Assembly (NCBI RefSeq): GCF_003671495.1
Contig: NZ_RCHN01000045.1
Coordinates: 124,001 to 188,000, forward strand
Direction: 5' to 3'
From: Ketobacter sp.
GTDB lineage: Bacteria; Pseudomonadota; Gammaproteobacteria; Pseudomonadales; Ketobacteraceae
DNA length: 64,000 nucleotides
Shown piece after piece: positions 36,883 to 44,740 of this stretch. The position numbers and the translations under genes were made by a program. Position 1 is the first letter of the stretch. Every line of letters begins with the position of its first letter. The notes beneath the pieces were generated by a model. The model had not been told where the DNA came from and searched no databases. It saw only the letters and a program-made list of their open reading frames with translations.

Positions 36883-37911
36883 TCAGGCTTCTTCCAGGAC
36901 CTCTTCGCCGCGGCTGGGCACCTTGATACTGAGCATCTGACTGCGAATCTCCTGCTCAATTGCGCCGGCAATTTCCGGATTGTCCTCAAGGAACTTGGCA
37001 GCGTTGGCTTTACCCTGCCCAATCTTATCGCCCTGGTAGGAATACCAAGCCCCGGATTTGTCTACCAATCCACAGGCAACCCCCAGGTCCAGAACCTCGC
37101 CCATATGATAAATCCCGGAGCCATACAGGATCTGGAATTCAGCCTGTTTGAACGGAGGTGCAACCTTGTTCTTGACGACTTTTACACGGGTTTCGTTACC
37201 CACCACTTCCTCACCCTGTTTGACCGCGCCGGTACGACGAATATCCAGGCGCACGGAGGAATAAAACTTGAGCGCGTTACCGCCGGTGGTCGTTTCGGGG
37301 TTGCCAAACATGACACCGATCTTCATACGAATCTGGTTAATGAACACCACAAGGCAATTGGCCTGCTTCACGCTGCCGGTGATTTTACGCAGTGCCTGTG
37401 ACATCAGACGGGCCTGTAACCCCACATGGCTATCCCCCATCTCACCCTCGATTTCCGCCTTGGGCACCAAAGCAGCAACAGAGTCCACAATGATCACGTC
37501 CACCGCATTGGAGCGCACCAGCATGTCGGTGATTTCCAGCGCCTGTTCGCCGGTATCCGGCTGCGACACCAGCAGATCATCCACATTCACCCCCAGCTTC
37601 TGGGCATAGATCGGATCAAGCGCGTGTTCCGCGTCAACAAAGGCACAGGTAAGGCCCTGTTTTTGTGCCTGCGCCACGGTGCTCAGGGTCAGAGTGGTCT
37701 TACCGGAGGACTCAGGGCCGTAGATTTCAACAATTCGGCCTTTGGGCAAGCCACCGATCCCCAGCGCAATGTCCAAACCCAGAGAACCGGTGGAAATAGA
37801 AGGGATGGCCTGTAACTCCTGGTCACCCATGCGCATGACCGCGCCTTTACCAAACTGACGCTCGATTTGAGAGAGAGCGGCTCCAAGTGCCTTTTTCTTG
37901 TTGTCGTCCAT
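36883..37911 (-). CDS. recA: Recombinase RecA
   Basis: 342 aa, normal length. RecA forms filaments on single-stranded DNA, carries out strand exchange and triggers LexA self-cleavage. Core motifs: GRIVEIYGPESSGKTTLTL (Walker A, about residues 60-75), the MAW-like ALGIGGLPKG region, Walker B VIIVDSVAALVPKAEIEG, loop L2 FINQIRMKIGVMFGNPETTTGG. The C-terminus is acidic (RGEEVLEEA). A LexA box lies 38 bp upstream of the ATG. A terminator directly downstream leaves recA monocistronic, without recX. Confidence 0.98.
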   Translation of the reverse strand: MDDNKKKALGAALSQIERQFGKGAVMRMGDQELQAIPSISTGSLGLDIALGIGGLPKGRIVEIYGPESSGKTTLTLSTVAQAQKQGLTCAFVDAEHALDPIYAQKLGVNVDDLLVSQPDTGEQALEITDMLVRSNAVDVIIVDSVAALVPKAEIEGEMGDSHVGLQARLMSQALRKITGSVKQANCLVVFINQIRMKIGVMFGNPETTTGGNALKFYSSVRLDIRRTGAVKQGEEVVGNETRVKVVKNKVAPPFKQAEFQILYGSGIYHMGEVLDLGVACGLVDKSGAWYSYQGDKIGQGKANAAKFLEDNPEIAGAIEQEIRSQMLSIKVPSRGEEVLEEA

Positions 37912-37948
37912 TAATCATTCCTCACAGTTATTCGACTACCCAATCAAT

Positions 37949-37968
37949 TACTGTATATTTAAACAGTA
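37949..37968 (-). promoter_or_regulatory. LexA (SOS) box upstream of recA
   Basis: The plus strand reads TACTGTATATTTAAACAGTA, a 20-bp match to the gammaproteobacterial SOS box (CTG-N10-CAG with flanking TA). It lies between the cinA stop and recA, 38 bp before the recA ATG, where LexA would block recA transcription. Confidence 0.94.
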
Positions 37969-38553
37969 TTATTCTGAATCATCAAGTAATTGAGTTAATT
38001 CTTTTTCTGCAAACCCAGTACCACTCACCGCTCCAGGGTGATCGGCCAACCATTTTCGAATCCTCACCAGCAACCCCTGCAGCGCCAGGGTAACCGCGGC
38101 GGCCCGCACGTCTCGCCGGGAACCCGGCAATAATGCCATTGATGAGTCCACCTCACCGGCAATGTCCCAGGCAAACCACACGGTGCCCACCGGCTTTTCC
38201 TCGGTGCCGCCATCCGGGCCAGCGATACCGCTGATGGCGACGCTGAAGTCTGCAGCGGATTTTTTCAGGGCACCGCTGGCCATTTCTTCCACCACCTCAC
38301 GGCTCACAGCCCCACTCCGGTTCAAAGTCCGCAGCTTCACCCCCAGCATCTGCCGTTTGGCATCGTTGCTGTAGGTGACAAAGCTGCGGTCGAACCAGAG
38401 GGAGCTGCCCGGCACCTGGGTGATCGCCTGGGCAACCCAGCCTCCTGTGCAGGATTCGGCAGTGACGATTTTCTTGTTCTTATCCGCCAACAGCGCGCCC
38501 AGCTGGGTGGCCAGCGCCTCTATCAGCATGATTTGGTCTGAGTACAACAACAT
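37969..38553 (-). CDS. pncC: CinA-family nicotinamide-nucleotide amidohydrolase (PncC)
   Basis: 194 aa, the stand-alone CinA C-terminal domain. It deamidates NMN to nicotinic acid mononucleotide in NAD recycling. Motifs: VTAESCTGGWVAQAITQVPGSS (active-site Ser/Thr loop, about residues 30-51), FVTYSNDAKRQMLGV, ISGIAGPDGGTEEKPVGTVWFA. The start could also be the ATG at 38527-38529, as neither has a good Shine-Dalgarno. It lies directly before recA, as usual, but recA has its own SOS promoter. Confidence 0.92.
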   Translation of the reverse strand: MLLYSDQIMLIEALATQLGALLADKNKKIVTAESCTGGWVAQAITQVPGSSLWFDRSFVTYSNDAKRQMLGVKLRTLNRSGAVSREVVEEMASGALKKSAADFSVAISGIAGPDGGTEEKPVGTVWFAWDIAGEVDSSMALLPGSRRDVRAAAVTLALQGLLVRIRKWLADHPGAVSGTGFAEKELTQLLDDSE

Positions 38554-38752
38554 AGACGGTTCTTGGTTAACAAAATTGCATGAATTCTACTGGTTTAGCC
38601 GGCTCGCGACCACGTTGATTAAGACCTATTTCAGGTAGTTAACCGAACTGACTTCCGCCGCCGGATTTTGCCGCGCGAAATCTTTTAAAGCCAGGCAGAC
38701 AGGGTACAATGCCTGTCTTTGTCACCAAAATCGGGAACGATCAGAAATCAGC

Positions 38753-41338
38753 ATGTCGGCAGCTCAAGCACAACAAGCAAAACATACTCCCATGATGGAG
38801 CAGTACCTGCGAATCAAAGCAGACCACCCTCAGGAACTGGTGTTCTATCGCATGGGGGATTTTTATGAGCTTTTTTATGAGGATGCCCAGAAGGCCGCCG
38901 ACCTTTTGGATATTACCCTGACACAACGGGGTCAATCTGCCGGCAAACCCATCCCCATGGCCGGGGTACCCTACCACGCCGCAGAGGGCTATCTTGCCCG
39001 CCTGGTGAAAATGGGGGTGTCCGTTGCGGTGGCAGAGCAGATCGGCGACCCCGCCGCCAGCAAAGGGCCGGTGGAACGCAAGGTGGTTCGCGTGGTTACT
39101 CCCGGCACCGTCAGTGACGAGGCCCTGCTGGACGAACGTTACGATAACCTTCTCTGCGCCATCACCCAGCATATGGATACTTACGGCATTGCTCACCTGG
39201 ATATCTCCAGTGGGCGTTTTCACGTCTCAGAGGTGGAAGGGGAGCCCGCGTTGCTGGCAGAGTTGTCGCGGCTTGACCCGGCGGAGCTGCTGGTGACGGA
39301 AGAATCCCATTTGCACACCCTGGTGGCTGATCGCAGTGGCGTGCGCACCCGGCCGGCGTGGGATTTCGATCAGGAATCCGCCCAACGGGCGCTGGTACAA
39401 CAATTCCAAACCCAAGACCTTGGCGGCTTTGGCTGCGACAAGATGACCGTCGCCATTGCTGCGGCCGGCTGCCTGCTGCAGTATGCCAAAGAGACCCAAC
39501 GGGCCGCCCTGCCCCATATTCGTGGCCTGGCGGTGGAAACCCTGAGCGACTGTGTGGTGCTGGACAGCGCCACCCGCCGTAACCTGGAACTGACGGAAAA
39601 CATTCACGGTGATGACAAGTACACTCTGGCCTGGGTACTGGACAAAACCAAAACCGCCATGGGCGGCAGAATGCTGCGGCGCTGGCTGCACCGCCCCATC
39701 CGCGACCGCCGCAAACTGATCCAGCGGCAGGACATCATCGCTGCCCTTTTGGACAACTACCAATACGAGCCCGTGCAATCGGTGCTCAAACAGATCGGCG
39801 ATATTGAACGGATTCTGGCCCGGGTCGCCCTGCGATCAGCCCGCCCCCGGGATTTGTCCCGACTGCGCGATGCCTTCAATGCGTTACCCGCCCTGCAGGA
39901 CGCCATCCATTCCATTGAATCCGATGTCATCAGCCCTCTGGCAGAAGAGATCGGCACCTACCCGGAGCTGGCTGAGTTGCTGAACCGGGCCATCATCGAA
40001 ACGCCCCCTGTCCTGATCCGGGACGGCGGGGTGATCGCCGAGGGTTACGATGGGGAACTGGATGAGCTGCGGGGTATCAGCGAAAACGCCGGGCAATACC
40101 TGGTGGATCTTGAGGAAAGGGAACGGGAGCGCACCGGGCTGGCCACCCTGAAAGTCGGTTACAACCGGGTCCACGGCTACTATATCGAAATCAGCAAAGC
40201 CCAGGCGAAGCAAGCACCGGAAGAGTACATCCGCCGCCAAACCCTGAAAAACGCTGAGCGCTACATCACCCCGGAGTTGAAGGCTTTCGAGGATAAAGCC
40301 CTGAGTGCCAAAAGCCGGGCTCTGGCCAGAGAGAAATCGTTGTTTGACGCCCTGCTGGAACGGTTGAGTGAGCAACTGTTCGAGTTGCAGCAGAGCTTTA
40401 TGGCGGTGGCGGAACTGGACGTACTGGCCTGTCTGGCGGAGCGGGCGGACACGTTGGCCCTCTCTCGTCCCTTGCTGGTGGAAGAAGCCGGCCTGCAGAT
40501 CGAATCCGGGCGCCACCCAGTGGTGGAGCAGGTACTCAGTGACGCATTCATTCCCAACGACCTTCGCCTGGACAGCTACCGGCGGATGCTGGTGATCACC
40601 GGCCCCAACATGGGCGGTAAATCCACCTTCATGCGCCAGATTGCACTGATTGCCATCCTCGCCCATGTGGGCAGTTTTGTGCCGGCTGAGAGCGCCAAGA
40701 TCGGCCCTATCGACCGCATCTTCACCCGCATCGGCTCCTCCGATGACCTGGCCAGCGGTCGTTCTACCTTTATGGTGGAGATGACCGAAACAGCAAATAT
40801 TCTGCACAACGCCACTCGCCAAAGCCTGGTACTGATGGATGAGATCGGCCGTGGCACCAGCACCTTTGATGGTCTGTCCCTGGCTTGGGCCTGTGCCAAC
40901 CACCTGGCGGTGAAGATCCAGGCTCTGACCCTGTTCGCCACCCACTATTTTGAGCTCACCCAACTGCCTGACCAGGCGCCCAATGTCGTTAACGTGCACC
41001 TGGCGGCCAAAGAACAGGGTGACACCATACTGTTCCTGCACAAGGTGATGGAAGGTCCCGCCAACCAAAGCTATGGTTTACAGGTGGCCAAGCTGGCGGG
41101 CGTGCCCGCCAACGTCATAAGCAACGCCCGGAAAAAGCTGGCGCAACTGGAACGACAGGAACTGGGCAGCCAGGCGCTGAGTCACCTCAACCAGCCACTG
41201 CAATCAGACCTGTTCGCCGAACCTCCCACTCCCCACCCGGTGGTGGATATGTTGGGCAAGCTGGATCCGGATTGCCTCAATGCCCGACAGGCATTGGATC
41301 TGGTGTACAAACTGAAGGAAATGACCGAAAAGTCATAA
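38753..41338 (+). CDS. mutS: DNA mismatch repair protein MutS
   Basis: 861 aa, full length. The mismatch-reading Phe37-x-Glu39 lies in MGDFYELF; connector, lever and clamp domains follow. The ATPase has Walker A GPNMGGKST at residues 617-625, Walker B LVLMDEIGRGTSTFDG and the signature STFMVEMTETANIL. The C-terminal helix-turn-helix dimer contacts are present. It starts mismatch repair by binding mispairs and recruiting MutL. Divergent from cinA; followed by fdxA. Confidence 0.98.
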   Translation: MSAAQAQQAKHTPMMEQYLRIKADHPQELVFYRMGDFYELFYEDAQKAADLLDITLTQRGQSAGKPIPMAGVPYHAAEGYLARLVKMGVSVAVAEQIGDPAASKGPVERKVVRVVTPGTVSDEALLDERYDNLLCAITQHMDTYGIAHLDISSGRFHVSEVEGEPALLAELSRLDPAELLVTEESHLHTLVADRSGVRTRPAWDFDQESAQRALVQQFQTQDLGGFGCDKMTVAIAAAGCLLQYAKETQRAALPHIRGLAVETLSDCVVLDSATRRNLELTENIHGDDKYTLAWVLDKTKTAMGGRMLRRWLHRPIRDRRKLIQRQDIIAALLDNYQYEPVQSVLKQIGDIERILARVALRSARPRDLSRLRDAFNALPALQDAIHSIESDVISPLAEEIGTYPELAELLNRAIIETPPVLIRDGGVIAEGYDGELDELRGISENAGQYLVDLEERERERTGLATLKVGYNRVHGYYIEISKAQAKQAPEEYIRRQTLKNAERYITPELKAFEDKALSAKSRALAREKSLFDALLERLSEQLFELQQSFMAVAELDVLACLAERADTLALSRPLLVEEAGLQIESGRHPVVEQVLSDAFIPNDLRLDSYRRMLVITGPNMGGKSTFMRQIALIAILAHVGSFVPAESAKIGPIDRIFTRIGSSDDLASGRSTFMVEMTETANILHNATRQSLVLMDEIGRGTSTFDGLSLAWACANHLAVKIQALTLFATHYFELTQLPDQAPNVVNVHLAAKEQGDTILFLHKVMEGPANQSYGLQVAKLAGVPANVISNARKKLAQLERQELGSQALSHLNQPLQSDLFAEPPTPHPVVDMLGKLDPDCLNARQALDLVYKLKEMTEKS

Positions 41339-41457
41339 CTTCCAACCATTTGTATACCAATGACTTGCCAACAACTCCACCCGGCACGATTACTGTTGCC
41401 TGGAGTCGGTATAGGCAGTAGACTCCCCCGCGTAAAAATAGTAGAGGGCATTAATTC

Positions 41458-41781
41458 ATGACATTCGTTGTTACCGATAACTGCATCAAATGCAAATACA
41501 CGGACTGCGTTGAAGTATGTCCGGTGGACTGCTTCTACGAAGGTCCCAACTTCCTGGTAATCCACCCGGATGAGTGCATTGACTGCGCACTATGCGAGCC
41601 GGAATGCCCTGCAAACGCCATTTATTCCGAAGATGAGGTTCCCGCAGACCAGCAGGAGTTCATCGAGCTGAACGCTGAATTGGCCGAAACCTGGCCGAAT
41701 ATCACGGAGAAGAAGGACTCTTTGCCCGATGCGGAAGAATGGGATGGAGTGGAAGGCAAAATCCAATATCTGGAAAAATAA
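41458..41781 (+). CDS. fdxA: Seven-iron ferredoxin FdxA
   Basis: 107 aa low-potential ferredoxin with one [3Fe-4S] and one [4Fe-4S] cluster. Cysteines occur in the FdxA pattern: CIKCKYTDCVEVCPVDCF near the N-terminus and CIDCALCEPECPANAIY around residues 40-56. The C-terminal extension (ETWPNITEKKDSLPDAEEWDG) is typical of the Pseudomonas/Azotobacter FdI type. Its place between mutS and rpoS is conserved. Electron partner unknown. Confidence 0.97.
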   Translation: MTFVVTDNCIKCKYTDCVEVCPVDCFYEGPNFLVIHPDECIDCALCEPECPANAIYSEDEVPADQQEFIELNAELAETWPNITEKKDSLPDAEEWDGVEGKIQYLEK

Positions 41782-41782
41782 G

Positions 41783-41813
41783 ACAAAAAAGAAGGGCGGT
41801 TTTTACACCGCCC
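41783..41813 (-). terminator. Terminator of the short RsmZ-like sRNA
   Basis: Stem GGGCGGT/ACCGCCC (41794-41800 with 41807-41813) around a 6-nt loop, followed on the minus strand by TTCTTTTTTGTC. The T-run is only on the minus strand, so it ends the sRNA, not fdxA. Confidence 0.9.
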
Positions 41814-41908
41814 CACCTCGCTTGGATATCCATACCCAGGCATCCTGCCTAAACGTCCTTGATGATCATCCTGATCATGTCCCTGAAATCAGCGTCCTGC
41901 TGATGTAG
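41783..41908 (-). ncRNA. RsmZ/CsrB-type regulatory sRNA (short copy)
   Basis: About 125 nt. Three perfect hairpins each present AGGA in the loop: 41888-41904 (stem ATCAGC), 41862-41878 (stem ATGATC) and 41838-41850 (stem AGGC). Additional GGA motifs occur at about 41885-41880, 41857 and 41830, six in all. A -10 like TATTAT (41911-41916) sets the start near 41904-41908, and an intrinsic terminator ends it. A GacA site lies about 180 bp upstream. Such RNAs bind and titrate CsrA/RsmA; rsmZ occupies this same rpoS-fdxA gap in Pseudomonas. The exact ends are inferred. Confidence 0.87.
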
Positions 41909-42074
41909 TAATAATAAGCCAAACAAACGGATACGCTAGAGCTACAAAATGAAACAGGTGGGACTTGATTGTCCTACAGCGCGCAATTTTCTTATATGGA
42001 TCAGAGAGTTAGAAAAAGGCCGCCTACCTGAAAGCCGCTTCCTCTGGCAAATAACTACGACTCTCGCACAACAA

Positions 42075-42092
42075 TGTAAGAAATCTCCTACA
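42075..42092 (-). promoter_or_regulatory. GacA upstream activating sequence for the short sRNA
   Basis: TGTAAG-AAATCT-CCTACA against the GacA box TGTAAG-N6-CTTACA: a single mismatch in an otherwise dyad-symmetric site. Its centre is about 180 bp upstream of the predicted start of the short sRNA. It sits between the two sRNAs, downstream of the long one's terminator. Confidence 0.82.
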
Positions 42093-42151
42093 CAGCTGGG
42101 AGAATATGTCCTATGATTGGGTTATTGATGAATTCGGAACAAATTCTTTGG

Positions 42152-42182
42152 ACAAAAACAAAGAAGGGCGGTTTAACCGCCC
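42152..42182 (-). terminator. Terminator of the long CsrB-like sRNA
   Basis: Stem GGGCGG/CCGCCC (42166-42171 with 42177-42182) around a 5-nt loop, followed on the minus strand by TTCTTTGTTTTTG. The stem and the preceding AAGCGAGGTGGG are nearly the same as in the short sRNA. Confidence 0.9.
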
Positions 42183-42441
42183 ACCTCGCTTCGAATCTTC
42201 CCTGATCCAACCCGCCGAACGTCCCTGCTGGCTTTAATCCTTGTACTTTCCCTGACCGACATTCCTTTGCCAAAATCCCTGCGCTTCCATGAACGTGTGC
42301 AGCATTCCGTGCGGCATGTCCCTTTTCGGCGTCCTTGCCCAGCAATCCCTAGCCTGCTCGGCTCCGTCCCTGGTGCCATAGTCCAATCCCTTGGGGCTCC
42401 TGCCATCTGCTCTTCCTGAGCAGGTCGAACTCCTGTCGACG
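42152..42441 (-). ncRNA. CsrB/RsmZ-type regulatory sRNA (long copy)
   Basis: About 290 nt. The transcribed strand contains 19 GGA motifs between 42440 and 42181, mostly as AGGGA or AAGGA. Hairpins with GGA in the loop include two that abut exactly, 42424-42440 (stem GTCGA) and 42407-42423 (stem CTGCTC, loop AGGAA), and 42383-42394 (CCAA-GGGA-TTGG). A -10-like TAGACT (42448-42453) precedes the 5' hairpin; an intrinsic terminator ends it. No open frame here looks coding. It should sequester several CsrA dimers. Function is inferred from these features and the rpoS-fdxA location; ends are approximate. Confidence 0.88.
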
Positions 42442-42598
42442 AGAGCTAGTCTACTCAAGTCCTGGATCTGAACAATTACCCAGCGACTCTATATTCTGAA
42501 CCGACAAATCACACATCTAATTTTGTTGTTATTTATCAGTAATATACAATCACCCCAGCGCAAAATCTGCACATGTTTTGTACAAGCACCTACATTAA

Positions 42599-42616
42599 TG
42601 TAAGACATATCTCACA
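42599..42616 (-). promoter_or_regulatory. GacA upstream activating sequence for the long sRNA
   Basis: TGTAAG-ACATAT-CTCACA, one mismatch from TGTAAG-N6-CTTACA, centred about 167 bp upstream of the predicted start of the long sRNA. Located just after the rpoS terminator. Implies control by the GacS/GacA (BarA/UvrY) two-component system. Confidence 0.82.
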
Positions 42617-42641
42617 AAAAAGATCGTCTTTCTCTCACCCA

Positions 42642-42665
42642 TAAAAAACGCGCCCTGAGGCGCGT
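42642..42665 (-). terminator. rpoS terminator
   Basis: Stem ACGCGCC/GGCGCGT (42648-42654 with 42659-42665) with a 4-nt loop, then TTTTTAT on the minus strand, 25 bp past the rpoS stop. Confidence 0.93.
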
Positions 42666-42690
42666 CATGCATTTCCAGTGGTGAACCCAC

Positions 42691-43689
42691 TCAGCCACCG
42701 AAGATTGCTTCGCCCGTAAGGCCTTGCTTCTCCAGCAGATCACGCAGCCGCTTGAGTGCCTCCACCTGAATCTGGCGCACACGCTCACGGGTCAAACCGA
42801 TTTCCAGGCCAACCTCTTCCAGAGTGCTCATCTCATAGCCCCGCAGGCCAAAGCGACGGGCGATGACCTCACGCTGCTTGGTGGGCAGTTGATCCAACCA
42901 GTAATCGATGCTGTAGCGCAGATCTGCATCCTGCAGAAGTTCGGCGGGATCTGAAACGTTGGTATCCGCGATGGTATCCAGAAGGGACTTGTCCGAATCA
43001 TGGGCCATTGGGGTATCCACAGAGGAAACCCGCTCATTCAGTCCCAGCATGCGCTTGACGTCGTCCAGGGGCTTATCCAGCAGCTCGGCAATTTCCTCCG
43101 CACTGGGCTCGTGATCCAGTTTCTGGGTCAGTTCCCGGGCCGCGCGCAGATAGATGTTCAACTCTTTGACCACATGGATAGGCAGACGAATGGTGCGGGT
43201 CTGGTTCATGATGGCACGTTCGATGGTTTGCCTGATCCACCAGGTGGCGTAGGTGGAGAAACGGAAGCCACGCTCCGGGTCGAACTTTTCCACTGCGCGG
43301 ATCAGGCCCAGGTTGCCCTCTTCGATCAGGTCCAGCAGGGACAGCCCACGATTAACGTAGCGGCGCGCGATTTTCACCACCAGGCGCAGGTTACTTTCAA
43401 TCATGCGCTTGCGGGCATCCTCGTGTCCGCGCAACGCTCGACGGGCGTAGTAAACCTCTTCCTCCGGCGTCAGCAGTGGAGAAAAGCCGATTTCGTTGAG
43501 GTAAAGCTGAGTTGCATCCAGGGTCTTCTGCATCCCGGGCTGGGCTACAAAAGAGTCGTCGTCGGCATCGTCGGACCCGCTGCGCTTATCGCGCAGTTCA
43601 GCAGCACGCTCTTCGAAAGCGTCCTCCAGATCGGTATCCTCTTCCACGTATTCCAGGTCTAGGTTCTCGTCCCGTTCTGCTTGAATCAT
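42691..43689 (-). CDS. rpoS: Stationary-phase sigma factor RpoS (sigma-38)
   Basis: 332 aa. Directs RNA polymerase to stress and stationary-phase genes. An acidic N-terminus (region 1.1; about residues 1-50) is followed by region 1.2 (TQLYLNEIGFSPLLTPEEEV). Region 2 has NLRLVVKIARRYVNRGLSLLDLIEEGNLGLIRAVEKFDPERGFRFSTYATWWIRQ, and region 4 ends in a helix-turn-helix (TLEEVGLEIGLTRERVRQIQVEALKRLR). It is downstream of nlpD, as in most gammaproteobacteria, where a main rpoS promoter lies inside nlpD. Confidence 0.97.
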   Translation of the reverse strand: MIQAERDENLDLEYVEEDTDLEDAFEERAAELRDKRSGSDDADDDSFVAQPGMQKTLDATQLYLNEIGFSPLLTPEEEVYYARRALRGHEDARKRMIESNLRLVVKIARRYVNRGLSLLDLIEEGNLGLIRAVEKFDPERGFRFSTYATWWIRQTIERAIMNQTRTIRLPIHVVKELNIYLRAARELTQKLDHEPSAEEIAELLDKPLDDVKRMLGLNERVSSVDTPMAHDSDKSLLDTIADTNVSDPAELLQDADLRYSIDYWLDQLPTKQREVIARRFGLRGYEMSTLEEVGLEIGLTRERVRQIQVEALKRLRDLLEKQGLTGEAIFGG

Positions 43690-43802
43690 TGCTCTTCTTC
43701 CCGCGCTATTTAGTTTTTATCACCGCCCACTTGGATGATGCGGCCCCGTTTATAAAAAGACTGCCTGCAAACGGCAGCAAATGTTTACCCACCCTCTCCC
43801 AC

Positions 43803-44570
43803 TCAGCGTCTGGGCAAATACGATATCGGGTTGACCGGTTTACCATCACGACGAATTTCAAAGTGCAATTTGTCCCGGTTGGTCCCGGTAGAACCTATTT
43901 CGGCAATCTTTTGCCCGGCTTTAGCACTTTCACCTTCTTTCAAAAGCAATCGGCTATTGTGGGCATAGGCACTCAAGTACGAATCGTTGTGCTTGATGAT
44001 GATGAGATTGCCATAGCCGACCAACCCTGTCCCGCTGTAGACAACCTTGCCATCCGCCGCTGCAAATACAGGTTCCCCTTGCTTGCCGGCCAGGTCGATA
44101 CCCTTATTGACCCTTCCCTGCAAGGAGAAGGTTTCGATCACGGGTCCGCTTGTTGGCCAGCTCCAGACCATATCTACCTTTTTATGTCTTTGATTTGCAA
44201 CTTTTTCTTGGACCGGTTTGGTATTGGTTTCGGGTTTCTTATAACGAGTTGTTTGTTCGGAAGTTGATCGCTTCGCGGTGGCGGGTGCGGGTTTAGGTTT
44301 GTACGATGCGCCCGCATCCAGGCTGAGAACCTGGCCAGGATATATTCGATAGGGGGCGGAAATGCCGTTTTTCTGAGCCAGCTCCTCGTGATCACGGTTA
44401 TATCGCCAGGCGATTGAGTACAGCGTTTCTCCTGGTTGAACTGTGTGGGAGCCTTGTAATACGGGGGCTGGAGAGCGATAGACGTTGCGCAGGGGTTCAT
44501 AGCGGGAGGGGCCGCAGGCACAGAGCAAGAGTGTGAGGCTGATCACAGGTATACAAAATTTAACGGCCAT
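43803..44570 (-). CDS. nlpD: Divisome lipoprotein NlpD (LysM and degenerate LytM domain)
   Basis: 255 aa from the ATG at 44568-44570. Lipoprotein signal with lipidated Cys19 (LLCAC). A LysM peptidoglycan-binding domain (about residues 40-85: HTVQPGETLYSIAWRYN) and a Pro/Lys-rich linker lead to a C-terminal M23/LytM domain. Zinc ligands are missing: the first His is Asn (NKGID) and the HxH motif reads KLH. NlpD therefore activates an amidase (AmiC) instead of cutting the wall itself. Upstream of rpoS. Confidence 0.93.
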   Translation of the reverse strand: MAVKFCIPVISLTLLLCACGPSRYEPLRNVYRSPAPVLQGSHTVQPGETLYSIAWRYNRDHEELAQKNGISAPYRIYPGQVLSLDAGASYKPKPAPATAKRSTSEQTTRYKKPETNTKPVQEKVANQRHKKVDMVWSWPTSGPVIETFSLQGRVNKGIDLAGKQGEPVFAAADGKVVYSGTGLVGYGNLIIIKHNDSYLSAYAHNSRLLLKEGESAKAGQKIAEIGSTGTNRDKLHFEIRRDGKPVNPISYLPRR

Positions 44571-44740
44571 ATTCCCACTGAACACCACGTTGCTGAGCGC
44601 ACCCTCCCCAGTTCAGATCACAAAATCACCTAAATTACTTTAGAATCAAATTTCATAAACCTCTTAGGCTTATTACGACAAAATCTAACTGTTTTTTGAA
44701 CAACTGCACACCAATTGATCAACAAACATACAAATCTGGA

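Noticed and set aside
36702..37022. 106-residue open frame over the recA 3' end and the hemN promoter
   Set aside because: Overlaps recA in another frame, crosses the recA terminator and has no domain.
42088..42458. Open frames of 74-85 residues on the minus strand in the rpoS-fdxA gap
   Set aside because: They overlap each other in different frames, have compositions dictated by repeated GGA (Gly, Arg, Lys) and cover the hairpin array and terminator of the long sRNA. The RNA explains the sequence better.
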